Positions 42,536 to 51,832 are shown, numbered from the stretch's first letter. The stretch is DNA of 64,000 bases from Winogradskyella endarachnes (GCF_009741275.1 NZ_WOWS01000007.1:62001-126000); one strand, 5' to 3'. Notes: generated by a model not told the origin, from the letters alone. Translations and numbers: made by a program.

Positions 42536-43261
42536 ATGAGAACTCTTACTGATATGAAAAAAGAACTTCAAAATATTAACGAACACTTTTTCCCCTTTAG
42601 GGAAAATGCCGACAGGCAAAAGGGGCTTTTGTTGAAAATCTGCGGAATGAAATATAAAAACAATATAGAAGCTGTTGCTAAACTGCAACCCGACTATTTA
42701 GGCTTTATATTTTATGATAAATCTGCAAGACATTTCGATTCAATAATTCCAGACATTCCAAAATCGATTAAAAAAGTTGGAGTTTTTGTGGATGAAAAAC
42801 TAGAAATTGTAAAAGAGAAAATAGAACAATATAATTTACAAGCTGTACAGCTTCATGGTAATGAAACACCAGAATATTGTGGTCAAATAAATAATGTTGA
42901 AGTGATAAAAGTTTTCAGTATCAAAGATGAATTTAACTTTGATGTGCTTCAACCTTACGAAAAAGTTTGCGATTACTTTTTATTCGATACTAAAGGAAAA
43001 TTACCAGGTGGCAATGGTTACACGTTCAATTGGAATGTACTTAACCTCTACCCTTCCACAAAACCGTATTTTTTAAGTGGAGGAATTGGATTAAATGAAA
43101 TTGAAAGCGTTCTGTCATTCTTGCAAAGGCCAGAATCTCAATATTGCTACGCATTAGACATCAATAGTAAATTTGAAATAGAACCTGGGTTGAAGAATAT
43201 TAAGGAATTGAACATGTTTAAAAACAAATTAGCAGTTAGCAAAAAACGAAAAACAAATTAG
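42536..43261 (+). CDS. trpF: phosphoribosylanthranilate isomerase
   Basis: 241 aa as an open frame. The canonical enzyme begins at LKICGMKY (residue 33 on), with catalytic Cys36; later motifs VGVFVDE, VQLHG, YFLFDTKGK and FLSGGIGL confirm TrpF. The first 32 residues come from a stretch containing a CCCCTTTAGGGAAAA...AAAAGGGG hairpin and are not typical, so the real start may be TTG at 42629 or 42632. The last residues (LAVSKKRKTN) are encoded by the beginning of repeat copy 3. Start uncertain. Confidence 0.9.
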   Translation: MRTLTDMKKELQNINEHFFPFRENADRQKGLLLKICGMKYKNNIEAVAKLQPDYLGFIFYDKSARHFDSIIPDIPKSIKKVGVFVDEKLEIVKEKIEQYNLQAVQLHGNETPEYCGQINNVEVIKVFSIKDEFNFDVLQPYEKVCDYFLFDTKGKLPGGNGYTFNWNVLNLYPSTKPYFLSGGIGLNEIESVLSFLQRPESQYCYALDINSKFEIEPGLKNIKELNMFKNKLAVSKKRKTN

Positions 43262-43462
43262 GATACAAACAAGGTTTAGTAAATATGAATGTCCCAAATT
43301 TCGACATAGTCGGAAAACATCAAAATTCAGAAATAATGAGCGAAAGAACAAAGATGCTAGGCGCAGTCTCAAGAACGAAGTTCTGAAAGCGAATGTTGCT
43401 TTAGCAATTTCCTAATTTTGATTGTGATTTTTTGGTTCGTTTTGTATCAAGACAAAATGAAC
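43229..43462 (+). repeat. structured intergenic repeat, copy 3 (trpF-trpB)
   Basis: Begins inside the 3' end of trpF with less than two heptamers (TTAGCAGTTAGCA). The body keeps the TCGACATAGTCGGAAA hairpin, the ATCAAAATT/AATTTTGAT stem, AAAGCG/TGCTTT, and the final GTTCGTTTTG...CAAAATGAAC hairpin. It ends 29 bases before the trpB ATG. Confidence 0.85.
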
Positions 43463-43491
43463 AAAGAATAGAAAATAATAAACTAAAAACA

Positions 43492-44673
43492 ATGAGTTAC
43501 AACATCAACGAAAAAGGCTACTACGGAGAATTTGGAGGTGCATACATTCCAGAAATGCTATATCCAAACGTAGAGGAGTTACGACAAAATTATCTCAAAA
43601 TAATGGCAGAACCTTCATTTCAAGAAGAGTTTAATGCGTTATTAAAAGACTATGTTGGTCGCCCTTCGCCACTCTATTTTGCTAAACGTCTTTCAGAGAA
43701 ATACAATACAAAAATTTATCTAAAACGTGAAGACCTCAACCATACAGGAGCGCACAAAATCAATAATACTATTGGTCAAATTCTTATGGCAAAACGTCTA
43801 GGCAAAAACAGAATTATTGCCGAAACAGGCGCTGGACAACATGGTGTAGCCACCGCAACCGTCTGTGCACTAATGGGAATTGAGTGTATCGTTTATATGG
43901 GAGAAATTGATATTGCTCGCCAAGCACCAAATGTTGCAAGAATGAAAATGTTAGGAGCCACTGTGATTCCTGCTTTATCTGGAAGTCGAACGTTAAAAGA
44001 TGCCACCAACGAAGCCATTAGAGATTGGATTAATAATCCTGTAGACACACATTATATTATTGGTAGTGTGGTTGGTCCGCATCCTTATCCAGATATGGTT
44101 GCTAAATTTCAGGCCGTTGTTTCAGAGGAGATTAAAAGTCAGCTTTTAGAAAAAGAAGGTACAGAAAACCCAGATTATTTAGTGGCTTGTGTTGGAGGTG
44201 GCAGTAATGCTGCCGGAACCTATTACCATTATTTAGACAACGAAGACGTTAACATTATTGCCATTGAAGCAGCAGGACATGGTATAGACTCAGGAGAAAG
44301 TGCTGCAACGTCTGTATTAGGAAAGGAAGGTATTATTCATGGCAGTAAAACCTTATTAATGCAAACCAAGGACGGACAAATTACAGAACCTTATTCAATT
44401 TCAGCAGGTTTAGATTATCCTGGCGTGGGACCAATGCATGCCAATTTATATAAAACAGGTCGTGCAGAATTTATAGCCATTACAGATAATGAAGCCATGA
44501 AAGCTGGACTAGATTTATGTAAACTAGAAGGAATTATTCCTGCTATAGAAAGCTCACACGCATTAGCTGTTTTTGAACACAAAAAATTTAAACCAGACGA
44601 TATCGTCGTTTTGAATTTATCAGGACGAGGCGATAAAGATTTACAAAATTATATTGACTATTTTAAGTTGTAA
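43492..44673 (+). CDS. trpB: tryptophan synthase beta chain
   Basis: 393 aa PLP enzyme that joins indole and serine. Visible: [30 protein letters not shown] (PLP Lys), [24 protein letters not shown] (phosphate loop) and [10 protein letters not shown]. The ATG at 43492 gives the standard N-terminus; an upstream frame to 43432 only reads the tail of repeat copy 3. TrpB1 type, partner of TrpA downstream. Confidence 0.97.
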   Translation: MSYNINEKGYYGEFGGAYIPEMLYPNVEELRQNYLKIMAEPSFQEEFNALLKDYVGRPSPLYFAKRLSEKYNTKIYLKREDLNHTGAHKINNTIGQILMAKRLGKNRIIAETGAGQHGVATATVCALMGIECIVYMGEIDIARQAPNVARMKMLGATVIPALSGSRTLKDATNEAIRDWINNPVDTHYIIGSVVGPHPYPDMVAKFQAVVSEEIKSQLLEKEGTENPDYLVACVGGGSNAAGTYYHYLDNEDVNIIAIEAAGHGIDSGESAATSVLGKEGIIHGSKTLLMQTKDGQITEPYSISAGLDYPGVGPMHANLYKTGRAEFIAITDNEAMKAGLDLCKLEGIIPAIESSHALAVFEHKKFKPDDIVVLNLSGRGDKDLQNYIDYFKL

Positions 44674-44677
44674 ATTG

Positions 44678-44757
44678 GCAGTAAGCAGTAAGCAGTAAGC
44701 AGTAAGCAGTAAGCAGTAAGCAGTAAGCAGTAAGCAGTAAGCAGTAAGCAGTAAGCA
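44678..44757 (+). repeat. heptanucleotide tandem array 3 (unit GCAGTAA)
   Basis: About 11.4 perfect copies just after the trpB stop, leading into repeat copy 4. The unit differs from array 2 by one base, yet every copy in the array carries the change. Confidence 0.95.
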
Positions 44758-44963
44758 AAAATGAAATATAACTTGGGAAGAAAACAAATTTTAGTAAAAG
44801 TTAATGTCCCAAATTCCGACATAGTCGGAAGCAACGATTTTTAGAAATAATGAGCGATAGAGCGTAGCTTTAAGCATGGAATCCTAAAAGCGAATGGTGC
44901 TATAGCAATTTCCTGATAAATCGTTTTGAACTTTTGGTTCGTTTTGTTTCAAGACAAAATGAA
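44758..44963 (+). repeat. structured intergenic repeat, copy 4 (trpB-trpA), with compensatory changes
   Basis: The outer stem is AACGATTT (44833-44840) with AAATCGTT (44918-44925), in place of ATCAAAATT/AATTTTGAT in copies 1-3: both arms changed and pairing was kept. The first hairpin (TTCCGAC-ATA-GTCGGAA) and the last (GTTCGTTTTG...CAAAATGAAC) are unchanged; the inner GAGGC hairpin is shortened. A TCCTG...CAGGA hairpin follows before trpA. Confidence 0.85.
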
Positions 44964-45016
44964 CAAATAAAATAAAATGAATTCCTGCTAATTCAGGAGT
45001 AAAAAACAATAACATT

Positions 45017-45781
45017 TTGAACAGAATAAACCAAAAACTAGAAGAAGACAAAAAGCTATTATCCATATACTTCACAGCAGGATACCCAAACATTAATGAT
45101 ACAGTGACTGTTATTGAAAATCTTGAAAAATCTGGTGTAGATATGATAGAAATAGGCTTACCATTCAGTGACCCTTTGGCAGATGGACCAACCATACAAG
45201 CAAGTTCAACCAAAGCCCTACATAATGGCATGACAAGTGAACGCCTTTTTGAACAATTAAAAAACGTGCGCAAAACGGTTTCTATTCCGTTAATAATAAT
45301 GGGCTATTTTAACCCAATGTTGCAATATGGTGTAGAAGAATTTTGTAAAAAATGTCAAGAAGTTGGTATCGATGGACTTATTATTCCGGATTTACCAGTA
45401 GATGTTTATCATGATAATTACAAATCTATATTCGAAAAATATGGATTAATCAATGTTTTTTTAATTACGCCACAAACTTCAGAAGAACGTATTAGATATA
45501 TCGATTCTATTTCAAATGGATTTATTTATATGGTAAGTTCTGCAAGTGTTACAGGTAGTCAATCTGGCTTTGGAGATGCACAGACAGAATATTTTCAACG
45601 TATAGCCAACATGAAATTAAAGAACCCTCAAATTGTTGGTTTTGGAATTTCTAATAACGAAACTTTTATGCAAGCCACCAAATACGCAAAAGGCGCCATT
45701 ATTGGTAGTGCATTTGTAAAGCATTTAACTAATTCTGGTGTTGAAAAAGTTGATGATTTCGTAACATCCATTTTAACATAA
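45017..45781 (+). CDS. trpA: tryptophan synthase alpha chain
   Basis: 254 aa TIM barrel that cleaves indole-glycerol phosphate. Visible: LLSIYFTAGYPN, the catalytic Glu in DMIEIGLPFSDPLADGP, IIMGYFNPMLQYG, GLIIPDLPV and SSASVTGSQ. The only start that gives the normal N-terminus (MNRINQKL) is a TTG at 45017; no ATG is in frame between the repeat and the gene. Last gene of the operon. Confidence 0.95.
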   Translation: MNRINQKLEEDKKLLSIYFTAGYPNINDTVTVIENLEKSGVDMIEIGLPFSDPLADGPTIQASSTKALHNGMTSERLFEQLKNVRKTVSIPLIIMGYFNPMLQYGVEEFCKKCQEVGIDGLIIPDLPVDVYHDNYKSIFEKYGLINVFLITPQTSEERIRYIDSISNGFIYMVSSASVTGSQSGFGDAQTEYFQRIANMKLKNPQIVGFGISNNETFMQATKYAKGAIIGSAFVKHLTNSGVEKVDDFVTSILT

Positions 45782-45885
45782 CACGCCTGTTTTTAACGTT
45801 TTAACTTTATGTTTTAAGAAAGCTTTAGTAGAGAATCTATATATTATGCCTTATATTAAGATTGAATCAAAAAAAATAATAAAAT

Positions 45886-46029
45886 ATGGGAATGATAAAA
45901 GAAAGAAAAAAATTTAAAACTCGATTAGAACAAAAAAACCCAACAAATTTAAAGGGTAATGTTAATCAATTAAATAATTCGTTTGATATTGACCATACAA
46001 CTATTAAAGAGCAGCAAACGAAAAAATAA
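45886..46029 (+). CDS. 47-aa basic small protein (candidate)
   Basis: Frame of 47 codons (starts MGMIKERKKFKTRLEQKN, ends KEQQTKK) in the 306-base gap between trpA and the next gene. Composition is Lys/Asn/Gln-rich and codon use looks like its neighbours. It is followed by a strong terminator, which supports an expressed unit. No family recognised; translation may start at the second Met. Confidence 0.45.
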   Translation: MGMIKERKKFKTRLEQKNPTNLKGNVNQLNNSFDIDHTTIKEQQTKK

Positions 46030-46053
46030 TTAATTCATAAAAACTATAATTTT

Positions 46054-46087
46054 AAGTCTATTCTTATATTTGAATAGACTTTTTTTT
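46054..46087 (+). terminator. terminator directly abutting the 46088 start codon
   Basis: AAGTCTATTC (46054-46063) pairs with GAATAGACTT (46072-46081), followed by T up to 46087. The next base is the A of the ATG at 46088. Confidence 0.8.
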
Positions 46088-46312
46088 ATGAAACTATTCA
46101 ACGATTGGAAACTTATAATTCTACTCTGCCTAACTTTAGGCTTAGCGCCTTTTTTGCCTGAACCTCACATTGTGGGTAAAATAAGATGGATAGCAGGAGG
46201 TGCTAATGGAATGACCGTAAAAGACTGGTTTGATGTTGTTTTTCATGGATTTCCATTTATTCTTTTAATTCGACTACTAATCATAAAGTTTTTTTTCAAA
46301 AGCAAACGTTAA
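46088..46312 (+). CDS. 74-aa two-segment membrane protein
   Basis: Small inner-membrane protein with segments at about 8-22 and 52-68. The central stretch FLPEPHIVGKIRWIAGGANG and KDWFDVVFHGFPFILL is a pattern I recall from other flavobacteria, where it is often labelled RND transporter although it is far too small. Function unknown. The ATG lies right after a terminator's T-run. Confidence 0.7.
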   Translation: MKLFNDWKLIILLCLTLGLAPFLPEPHIVGKIRWIAGGANGMTVKDWFDVVFHGFPFILLIRLLIIKFFFKSKR

Positions 46313-46392
46313 TCGAGAATAATAAACTTCTATTCTTCCATTTTAAATTAAAGTTTATATTTGGGTAACGTTAACCAATTAAAATAAAATTT

Positions 46393-46779
46393 ATGGAATG
46401 GTATTTAAAAGTCGTAAGAGATAATTACGCAAACTTTACAGGTAGAGCAAGACGTCAAGAATATTGGATGTTTGTACTATTTAATATCCTTTTTGCTTTT
46501 GCAACTGTACTTGTTGCTGGTGCATTAGTTGCATTGACAGAAATAGGAGCATTTGCAGGCTTATATTTTATTTATATATTAGGTATCATTATTCCTAGCT
46601 TAGCTGTAGCAGTAAGACGTTTACACGATATAGGAAAAAGTGGATGGTTTTACCTCGTAGCTTTAATACCTCTTGTGGGTGGAATTTGGCTAATTATTTT
46701 GTTCGCAACAGAAGGAGACAAAGGACCTAATGCTTATGGACCTGACCCAAAAGAAACAAATTCTACAGTTACTGTTTAA
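46393..46779 (+). CDS. DUF805 membrane protein
   Basis: 128 aa with three to four membrane segments. Pattern of DUF805 (YhaH): NFTGRARRQEYWMFVLFN at the start, AVAVRRLHDIGKSGWFYL, and the end with GDKGPNAYGPDP. Function unknown. A TATATTTG -7 element at 46356-46363 precedes it. Confidence 0.9.
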   Translation: MEWYLKVVRDNYANFTGRARRQEYWMFVLFNILFAFATVLVAGALVALTEIGAFAGLYFIYILGIIIPSLAVAVRRLHDIGKSGWFYLVALIPLVGGIWLIILFATEGDKGPNAYGPDPKETNSTVTV

Positions 46780-46820
46780 GTTTAGAAACTTTAAATAGAA
46801 GAATTAACAACTTATATTTG

Positions 46821-46855
46821 ATGCCTATTCTCATAAATTGAATAGGCATTTTTTT
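46821..46855 (+). terminator. terminator after the DUF805 gene
   Basis: ATGCCTATTC (46821-46830) and GAATAGGCAT (46840-46849), 10 perfect pairs, followed by T to 46855. Confidence 0.85.
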
Positions 46856-46875
46856 ATTCACAATTATATTTAATA

Positions 46876-47331
46876 ATGTCATTAAACATTGTACTCATAG
46901 AACCTGAAATTCCAAACAACACTGGTAACATTGGTCGTTTGGCTTTAGCTTCAGGTTCTACCTTGCACTTAGTAAAACCTTTTGGATTTGAAATAGATGA
47001 TAAACGTCTTAAACGCGCAGGGTTAGACTATTGGCAGCATCTCGAAGTTATTTACTATAATAATATAGATGATTTTTTCAAAACTAATGAGAACGCAAAA
47101 ATGGTGTTCTTATCAAGCCATGGAACACAAAGCCATTGGGACATTCAATTTGAAGACAATCTATTCCTAGTCTTTGGAAAAGAGTCCGTTGGTTTACCAA
47201 AATCCTTATTAGAAGAACATAAATCTCAATTATTTAAAATTCCACTTTATAGTGATTCCATAAGAAGTTTAAATTTAGCGAATGCTGTAAGTATAATAGT
47301 GTATGAAGGCCTGAGGCAATTAAGAGCATAA
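46876..47331 (+). CDS. trmL: tRNA (cytidine/uridine(34)-2'-O)-methyltransferase
   Basis: 151 aa SPOUT enzyme that methylates the wobble ribose of certain leucine tRNAs. Visible: MSLNIVLIEPEIPNNTGNIG, LDYWQHL, LVFGKESVGLP and the knot segment IRSLNLANAVSIIVYEGLRQ in parts. Length is typical. Confidence 0.95.
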   Translation: MSLNIVLIEPEIPNNTGNIGRLALASGSTLHLVKPFGFEIDDKRLKRAGLDYWQHLEVIYYNNIDDFFKTNENAKMVFLSSHGTQSHWDIQFEDNLFLVFGKESVGLPKSLLEEHKSQLFKIPLYSDSIRSLNLANAVSIIVYEGLRQLRA

Positions 47332-47414
47332 TTCAACAACTTATTAAATTAACTAAATTTTAAAGCTTTTTACCTTATATTGGTCTCAATATTGGATAAT
47401 TAAAATTAAATATT

Positions 47415-47783
47415 ATGATTACAAAAACAATAAAAACCGGAATATTTTTGATAGCTATAGCATCTTTCTCTTTTACAAATGCGCAACAAAAAATTGAAAA
47501 ACAAGAAGTTCAGAATGAAAAAGCAATTAAAAGTTTTAAAACTTTTGACGCTGATTTTAATGAAGTTATCACTTTAAAGGAATTTAAAGTGGTAAAAATG
47601 AAAGAAAAAGCTTATAATGAATCTGTTACAAAAGAAAGCTTTTCTGAAATGGATACAGATAAAAATGGCTTTATAAGTATGAAAGAATATATTGTAGCCT
47701 TCGAAATGAAAAAGAAATCTGTAAAAAAGAGAGAATTAAAAAAGACTGAAAAAGACATTAATGCAACACTAAAAAAAGAGTAG
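47415..47783 (+). CDS. secreted EF-hand protein
   Basis: 122 aa with a signal peptide (1-23, ending NAQQ) and two EF-hand loops: DADFNEVITLKE and DTDKNGFISMKE, both with calcium-coordinating residues at 1, 3, 5, 7, 9 and 12. The C-terminus is strongly basic (KKKSVKKRELKKTEKD). Probably periplasmic; function unknown. Confidence 0.8.
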   Translation: MITKTIKTGIFLIAIASFSFTNAQQKIEKQEVQNEKAIKSFKTFDADFNEVITLKEFKVVKMKEKAYNESVTKESFSEMDTDKNGFISMKEYIVAFEMKKKSVKKRELKKTEKDINATLKKE

Positions 47784-47806
47784 ATTTCAATTATTGCTTG
47801 AAACAT

Positions 47807-47838
47807 AAAAAAACCTCATTTCTAAATGAGGTTTTTTT
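47807..47838. terminator. bidirectional terminator
   Basis: AAAAAACCTCAT (47808-47819) pairs with ATGAGGTTTTTT (47826-47837), giving a U-run in both directions between convergent genes. Confidence 0.85.
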
Positions 47839-47851
47839 ATGCTAATTAGTT

Positions 47852-48085
47852 TTATTTTAAGTTGGGATTTTTTTCTAAATATGCCAAATACATTTGCTCA
47901 ACTTTAGTTCTTGCCCAAGGAGTTCGCCTTAAAAATTTTAAACTAGATTTAACTGAAGGATTGTGTGTAAAACATCGAATATTAATCTGATAACCCATAT
48001 ATTCCCAACCATAATGAGCTTGTAACTCCGTAACAATATCAGCCAGTTTTTTACCATGCAAGGGGTTATTGGGTTGTGTAGACAT
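47852..48085 (-). CDS. VF530/DUF2132 family DNA-binding-type protein
   Basis: 77 aa. Family pattern: [41 protein letters not shown] and [17 protein letters not shown]530 has a fold proposed to bind DNA; role unknown. It lies 1 base after the 48087 gene. Confidence 0.88.
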   Translation of the reverse strand: MSTQPNNPLHGKKLADIVTELQAHYGWEYMGYQINIRCFTHNPSVKSSLKFLRRTPWARTKVEQMYLAYLEKNPNLK

Positions 48086-48086
48086 A

Positions 48087-48302
48087 TTAAAAACTATTTA
48101 CTAATGCTTTAATTTTAACGGCTTTTTCAAAATGATTTAGTTGATGTGTTTTTATCCACCAAGTAGCAGCTTCCATCAACAATTCTGGAGTATCATTTTT
48201 GTTTTTAAAAAAAGCATAAATCGAGATGCCAACGTTAATGCCTTTTTGTGCAATTTTCTTATCGCAAACCTCTAATATTTTTTGTTTTAAACTATCAGTC
48301 AT
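48087..48302 (-). CDS. small DUF6500-like protein
   Basis: 71 aa: [20 protein letters not shown], then [21 protein letters not shown] recall this pattern as DUF6500 but cannot verify it. It sits between rhlE and the VF530 gene, all on the same strand with gaps of 1-6 bases, so probably one operon. Confidence 0.75.
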   Translation of the reverse strand: MTDSLKQKILEVCDKKIAQKGINVGISIYAFFKNKNDTPELLMEAATWWIKTHQLNHFEKAVKIKALVNSF

Positions 48303-48308
48303 TATAAT

Positions 48309-49607
48309 TTAATTACGTTTAGAATCTTTATTTCGGTTTCGGTTCCTACTATGATTTCTATTAGAATTTCTGTTATTTCCAGAACCTTTATTATTAGAAT
48401 TTCTATTATTAGTTCTTCTACCTCTATTTTGATTTCTATTCTGACCTGGCTTTATTGGTTTAGTTGAAGCATTTGGGTCTGGTTCAAAACCTTCCACAAT
48501 TTCTACTTCTATAGATTCTCCTATCAATTTCTCAATAGCTTTTAAATAACTCGTTTCATCTGCACTAACTAAAGATAATGCTTGGCCTTCTGCGCCTGCT
48601 CTACCTGTTCTTCCAATTCTGTGTACGTAATCTTCAGAAACATTTGGTAATTCAAAATTTATAACGTGTGGTAGTAACGGAATATCAATTCCTCTGGCTG
48701 CAATATCTGTAGCTACTAAAACCCTAACAGAACCGTTTTTAAAACCTGCTAAGGCCTTTGTTCTGGCACCTTGACTTTTATTTCCATGAATAGCTGCAGC
48801 TGTAATGCCTGCGCTAATCATCTTTTTACAAAGTTTATTAGCACCATGTTTGGTTCTAGTAAAAACTAAAACCTGTTTCCAGTTTCCTTCAGAAATCAAT
48901 TTAATTATTAAACCTATCTTTTTACCTTTAGCAACTCTATAGACTTTTTGGTCTATAACTTCTACAGCAGTATTTTGTCTTGCTGTTTCAACTTGAACTG
49001 GATTGTTTAAAATAGAATAAGCTAATTTCTTAATATCTTTAGAGAATGTTGCAGAGAATAGAAGGTTTTGTCGCTTGTCTGGCATCAACGTCATGACACG
49101 TTCAATATCACGTAAAAATCCCATATCTAACATTCTATCTGCCTCATCTAAAACAAATATTTCTATACGTTTTAAAGATAATGCACCTTGATTGTGTAAA
49201 TCTATTAATCGTCCTGGTGTTGCGATTAATACATCAACACCTTTTCTAATGGTTGCGATTTGCGGTTTTTGATTAACACCACCAAAAATCACAGCACTTC
49301 TTATATTTAGAAATTCGCTATATTCCTTTACATTAGTATGCACCTGAGCCGCTAATTCTCGCGTAGGTGTTAAAATTAATGCTCTTATAGGTCTGTATTT
49401 CTGCTTAGGATTTTCAGATAAGAAATGTAATAATGGTAATGTAAAACCTGCAGTTTTACCTGTTCCGGTTTGTGCAGAAGCTAAGACGTCTTTTCCTTCT
49501 AAAACTAAAGGAATGGCTTTTGCTTGTATTGGAGATGGTGTTTCATATCCTTTTTTACGGATTGCTTTTAATAACGGCTCAGATAAGCCCAATTCTCTAA
49601 ATGACAT
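48309..49607 (-). CDS. rhlE: DEAD-box RNA helicase, RhlE type
   Basis: 432 aa. Q motif ([26 protein letters not shown] in pieces), AQTGTGKT (motif I), PTRELA, TPGRL, DEAD (motif II), SAT (motif III), ARGIDIP and [10 protein letters not shown] (motif VI). The C-terminal 60 residues are a low-complexity Asn/Arg tail (many NRN repeats) for RNA contact. Typical for RNA remodelling in ribosome assembly or decay. Confidence 0.95.
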   Translation of the reverse strand: MSFRELGLSEPLLKAIRKKGYETPSPIQAKAIPLVLEGKDVLASAQTGTGKTAGFTLPLLHFLSENPKQKYRPIRALILTPTRELAAQVHTNVKEYSEFLNIRSAVIFGGVNQKPQIATIRKGVDVLIATPGRLIDLHNQGALSLKRIEIFVLDEADRMLDMGFLRDIERVMTLMPDKRQNLLFSATFSKDIKKLAYSILNNPVQVETARQNTAVEVIDQKVYRVAKGKKIGLIIKLISEGNWKQVLVFTRTKHGANKLCKKMISAGITAAAIHGNKSQGARTKALAGFKNGSVRVLVATDIAARGIDIPLLPHVINFELPNVSEDYVHRIGRTGRAGAEGQALSLVSADETSYLKAIEKLIGESIEVEIVEGFEPDPNASTKPIKPGQNRNQNRGRRTNNRNSNNKGSGNNRNSNRNHSRNRNRNKDSKRN

Positions 49608-49774
49608 ATATAGTGTTTATGAAGCAAACTCTATATCTTCTTTAGGTCACTCCTTTAATTTGGCGCGAAGTTACAGCTAATTTATTCTACAGAGCCTGTC
49701 TCATCAACTTTCTTAATATTTATATTAACTTTAGTGTTGTTATAAAGTTGAAAACATTGATTTTAATACCAAAA

Positions 49775-50326
49775 ATGAATTTTAATCCCTTTCCTGTACT
49801 AACTTCAGAATATCTAATATTAAGAAAAGTTGAAGAATCAGATAACTATACAATACTACATTTACGTTCAGACAAAATAATTAATCAATACATAAAAAGA
49901 CCAGAACATAGACAGACCAAATCAATTACCGATGCGTTAAACTTTATAAAAACACAGCATAAAAACTTAGAAAACAATGTTTCTATTGTTTGGGGAATTA
50001 CCCTAAAAGACCAATCAGAACTCATAGGTACTATTTGCTTATGGAATTTCTCAGAAAACAAAAAAGTCGCAGAAGTTGGTTATGATTTAAAGACCGAATT
50101 TCATAACAAAGGCATTATGACTGAAGCTTTAAACTTGGTTCTCAACTTTGGATTTAAACAATTAAAACTTCAAAAAATTGAAGCCTTTACCCATTTCAAA
50201 AATGAAAGCTCTAAACGGCTTTTAACTAAAAATGGATTTATATTAAACCCAATAAGAAAAGATTTAGATAATGATTTTAATTTAATTTATGAGAATTTTA
50301 AAGACACTTTAAACAGTGAATTATAG
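49775..50326 (+). CDS. GNAT acetyltransferase, RimJ/RimL type
   Basis: 183 aa. Pattern: LTSEYLILRKVEESDNYTIL, then GTICLWNFSENKKVAEVGYD, the acetyl-CoA loop region EFHNKGIMTEALNLVLNFGF and KNESSKRLLTKNGF. The ATG at 49775 gives the standard RimL-like N-terminus; an upstream TTG frame is less likely. Substrate unknown. Its end overlaps the convergent TPR gene by six bases. Confidence 0.88.
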   Translation: MNFNPFPVLTSEYLILRKVEESDNYTILHLRSDKIINQYIKRPEHRQTKSITDALNFIKTQHKNLENNVSIVWGITLKDQSELIGTICLWNFSENKKVAEVGYDLKTEFHNKGIMTEALNLVLNFGFKQLKLQKIEAFTHFKNESSKRLLTKNGFILNPIRKDLDNDFNLIYENFKDTLNSEL

Positions 50327-51043
50327 AGATTTTAGCAAACGCTCCACCTCAGTAATTGTACTTCTGTATAGACGTTGATTAGGTTTGGTCATATGCTTAG
50401 ATTCTTCCGAGATTTCATTTAATAAATCCTTACCTTCTGCTGTTCTATTATTTTCTATGAAGAATTTTGCCAATTCTAAACGTTCATTGTAGTTAGAATA
50501 CGGTCTATCGATTTGTCTTAATTGCGCCTCAGCTTGCTCTAATTGACCTAATTCTTTTAATGCTAAACCATAACAAAATTGTTGTTTAGACGCGTTAAAT
50601 TCTGGTTTGGATTTTATCACTTCTACACTATCTAAAACTCCAGCATAATCTTGTAATTTAAAATAACACAAAATGAGTTGTTGATGTGCATATAGATTAT
50701 TTTGAGACCTATCTTTTAAAGTCTGCTTATATTGATTTATTGCATTAGGCATGTCATTAATAGCAAAATAAGCATCTGCTAAATCAATTCTATTGGTATA
50801 CGTATCTGAAAATTCTAACTTCTTTTCTAAGTCCTTTATTTTCTTAGTTGGGTTGATAATAGAAGTTAGTTCATTTTGAATTTTATCGGCATCATTCTTA
50901 TTATAAACTTCTGTAATAATGTAAATAATTGAACCTATAACAGGAATAAAAAAAATGAGAAAAAACCAATAATAAGGTTTGTGATTTTTATAAACGTGAT
51001 AAATACAAAATGCCTGAAGCGCAACTATTAAATAGTAAAACAT
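50321..51043 (-). CDS. membrane-anchored TPR protein
   Basis: 240 aa. Two N-terminal hydrophobic segments (about 2-18 and 23-45, the second PYYWFFLIFFIPVIGSIIYI) of the type seen at the N-terminus of cardiolipin synthases, then tetratricopeptide repeats from about 75 to 235 (for example RIDLADAYFAINDMPNAINQ). Probably a scaffold in the cytosolic face of the membrane. Function unknown. Confidence 0.8.
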   Translation of the reverse strand: MFYYLIVALQAFCIYHVYKNHKPYYWFFLIFFIPVIGSIIYIITEVYNKNDADKIQNELTSIINPTKKIKDLEKKLEFSDTYTNRIDLADAYFAINDMPNAINQYKQTLKDRSQNNLYAHQQLILCYFKLQDYAGVLDSVEVIKSKPEFNASKQQFCYGLALKELGQLEQAEAQLRQIDRPYSNYNERLELAKFFIENNRTAEGKDLLNEISEESKHMTKPNQRLYRSTITEVERLLKSL

Positions 51044-51073
51044 GATTTAGAATTAGGTATCTAAATATAGTAA

Positions 51074-51832
51074 CTATCTTGTAAACACCAATTCATTTTC
51101 CGAAGATAATTCTTCACTAAATCCGTAGTTTTCTAAATTAAATCCTTTAACATCATCTATAGTTTTTGCATCTGTATCTATGATGTATCTTGCCATTAAT
51201 CCTCTCGCTAATTTGGCGAAAATGGCAACTATTTTATACTGTCCGTTTTTAAATTCTTTAAAAGCTACATTAACAACAGGTACTTTTAAAGCCTTTGTGT
51301 CTATGGCTTTAAAATACTCGTTACTTGCCAAGTTTAGAAAAAGCTCATCATCTTCTAATTCATCGTTTAGCGCTTTTGTGATTTTCTTTTTCCAGAATTC
51401 GTATAAATTTTTGTTTTTACCAACTGGCATTTTAGTTCCCATTTCTAATCGGTAAGGCTGAATTAAATCTAATGGTTTTAAAACACCATATAAACCAGAT
51501 AATATTCTAACCGTATCTTCTACTTTATCTAATTTATCAGTATCAATTGTATAAGCATCTAATCCTCTATAAACGTCGCCACTGAATGCATATATGGCTT
51601 GCCTAGCATTGTCTGCTGTAAATGGTAAAGCCCATTCTTGGTTACGCTCGTAATTTAATTGCCCTAAATTATCTGAAATGTGCATCAGTTTAGATAAACT
51701 TTTTGCGGATTTCTTTTTTAATACTTTATTTAATCGTTCTGATTCTGCTAAAAATAGACTTTCTGTTGTTTTAGTCGTTGGTAAATTACTTTCGTAATCT
51801 AAAGATTTTGCTGGTGATAGTACTAATTTCAT
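51074..51832 (-). CDS. yaaA: peroxide stress protein YaaA
   Basis: 252 aa. YaaA/DUF328 signatures: [55 protein letters not shown] in parts, and [12 protein letters not shown]. In E. coli YaaA lowers free intracellular iron under H2O2 stress and binds DNA. Single gene, 30 bases downstream of which the TPR gene starts on the same strand. Confidence 0.93.
   Translation of the reverse strand: MKLVLSPAKSLDYESNLPTTKTTESLFLAESERLNKVLKKKSAKSLSKLMHISDNLGQLNYERNQEWALPFTADNARQAIYAFSGDVYRGLDAYTIDTDKLDKVEDTVRILSGLYGVLKPLDLIQPYRLEMGTKMPVGKNKNLYEFWKKKITKALNDELEDDELFLNLASNEYFKAIDTKALKVPVVNVAFKEFKNGQYKIVAIFAKLARGLMARYIIDTDAKTIDDVKGFNLENYGFSEELSSENELVFTR

Noticed and set aside
43432-43491. Longer N-terminus for TrpB
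   Set aside because: The extra residues are the translated tail of repeat copy 3; the standard protein starts at 43492.
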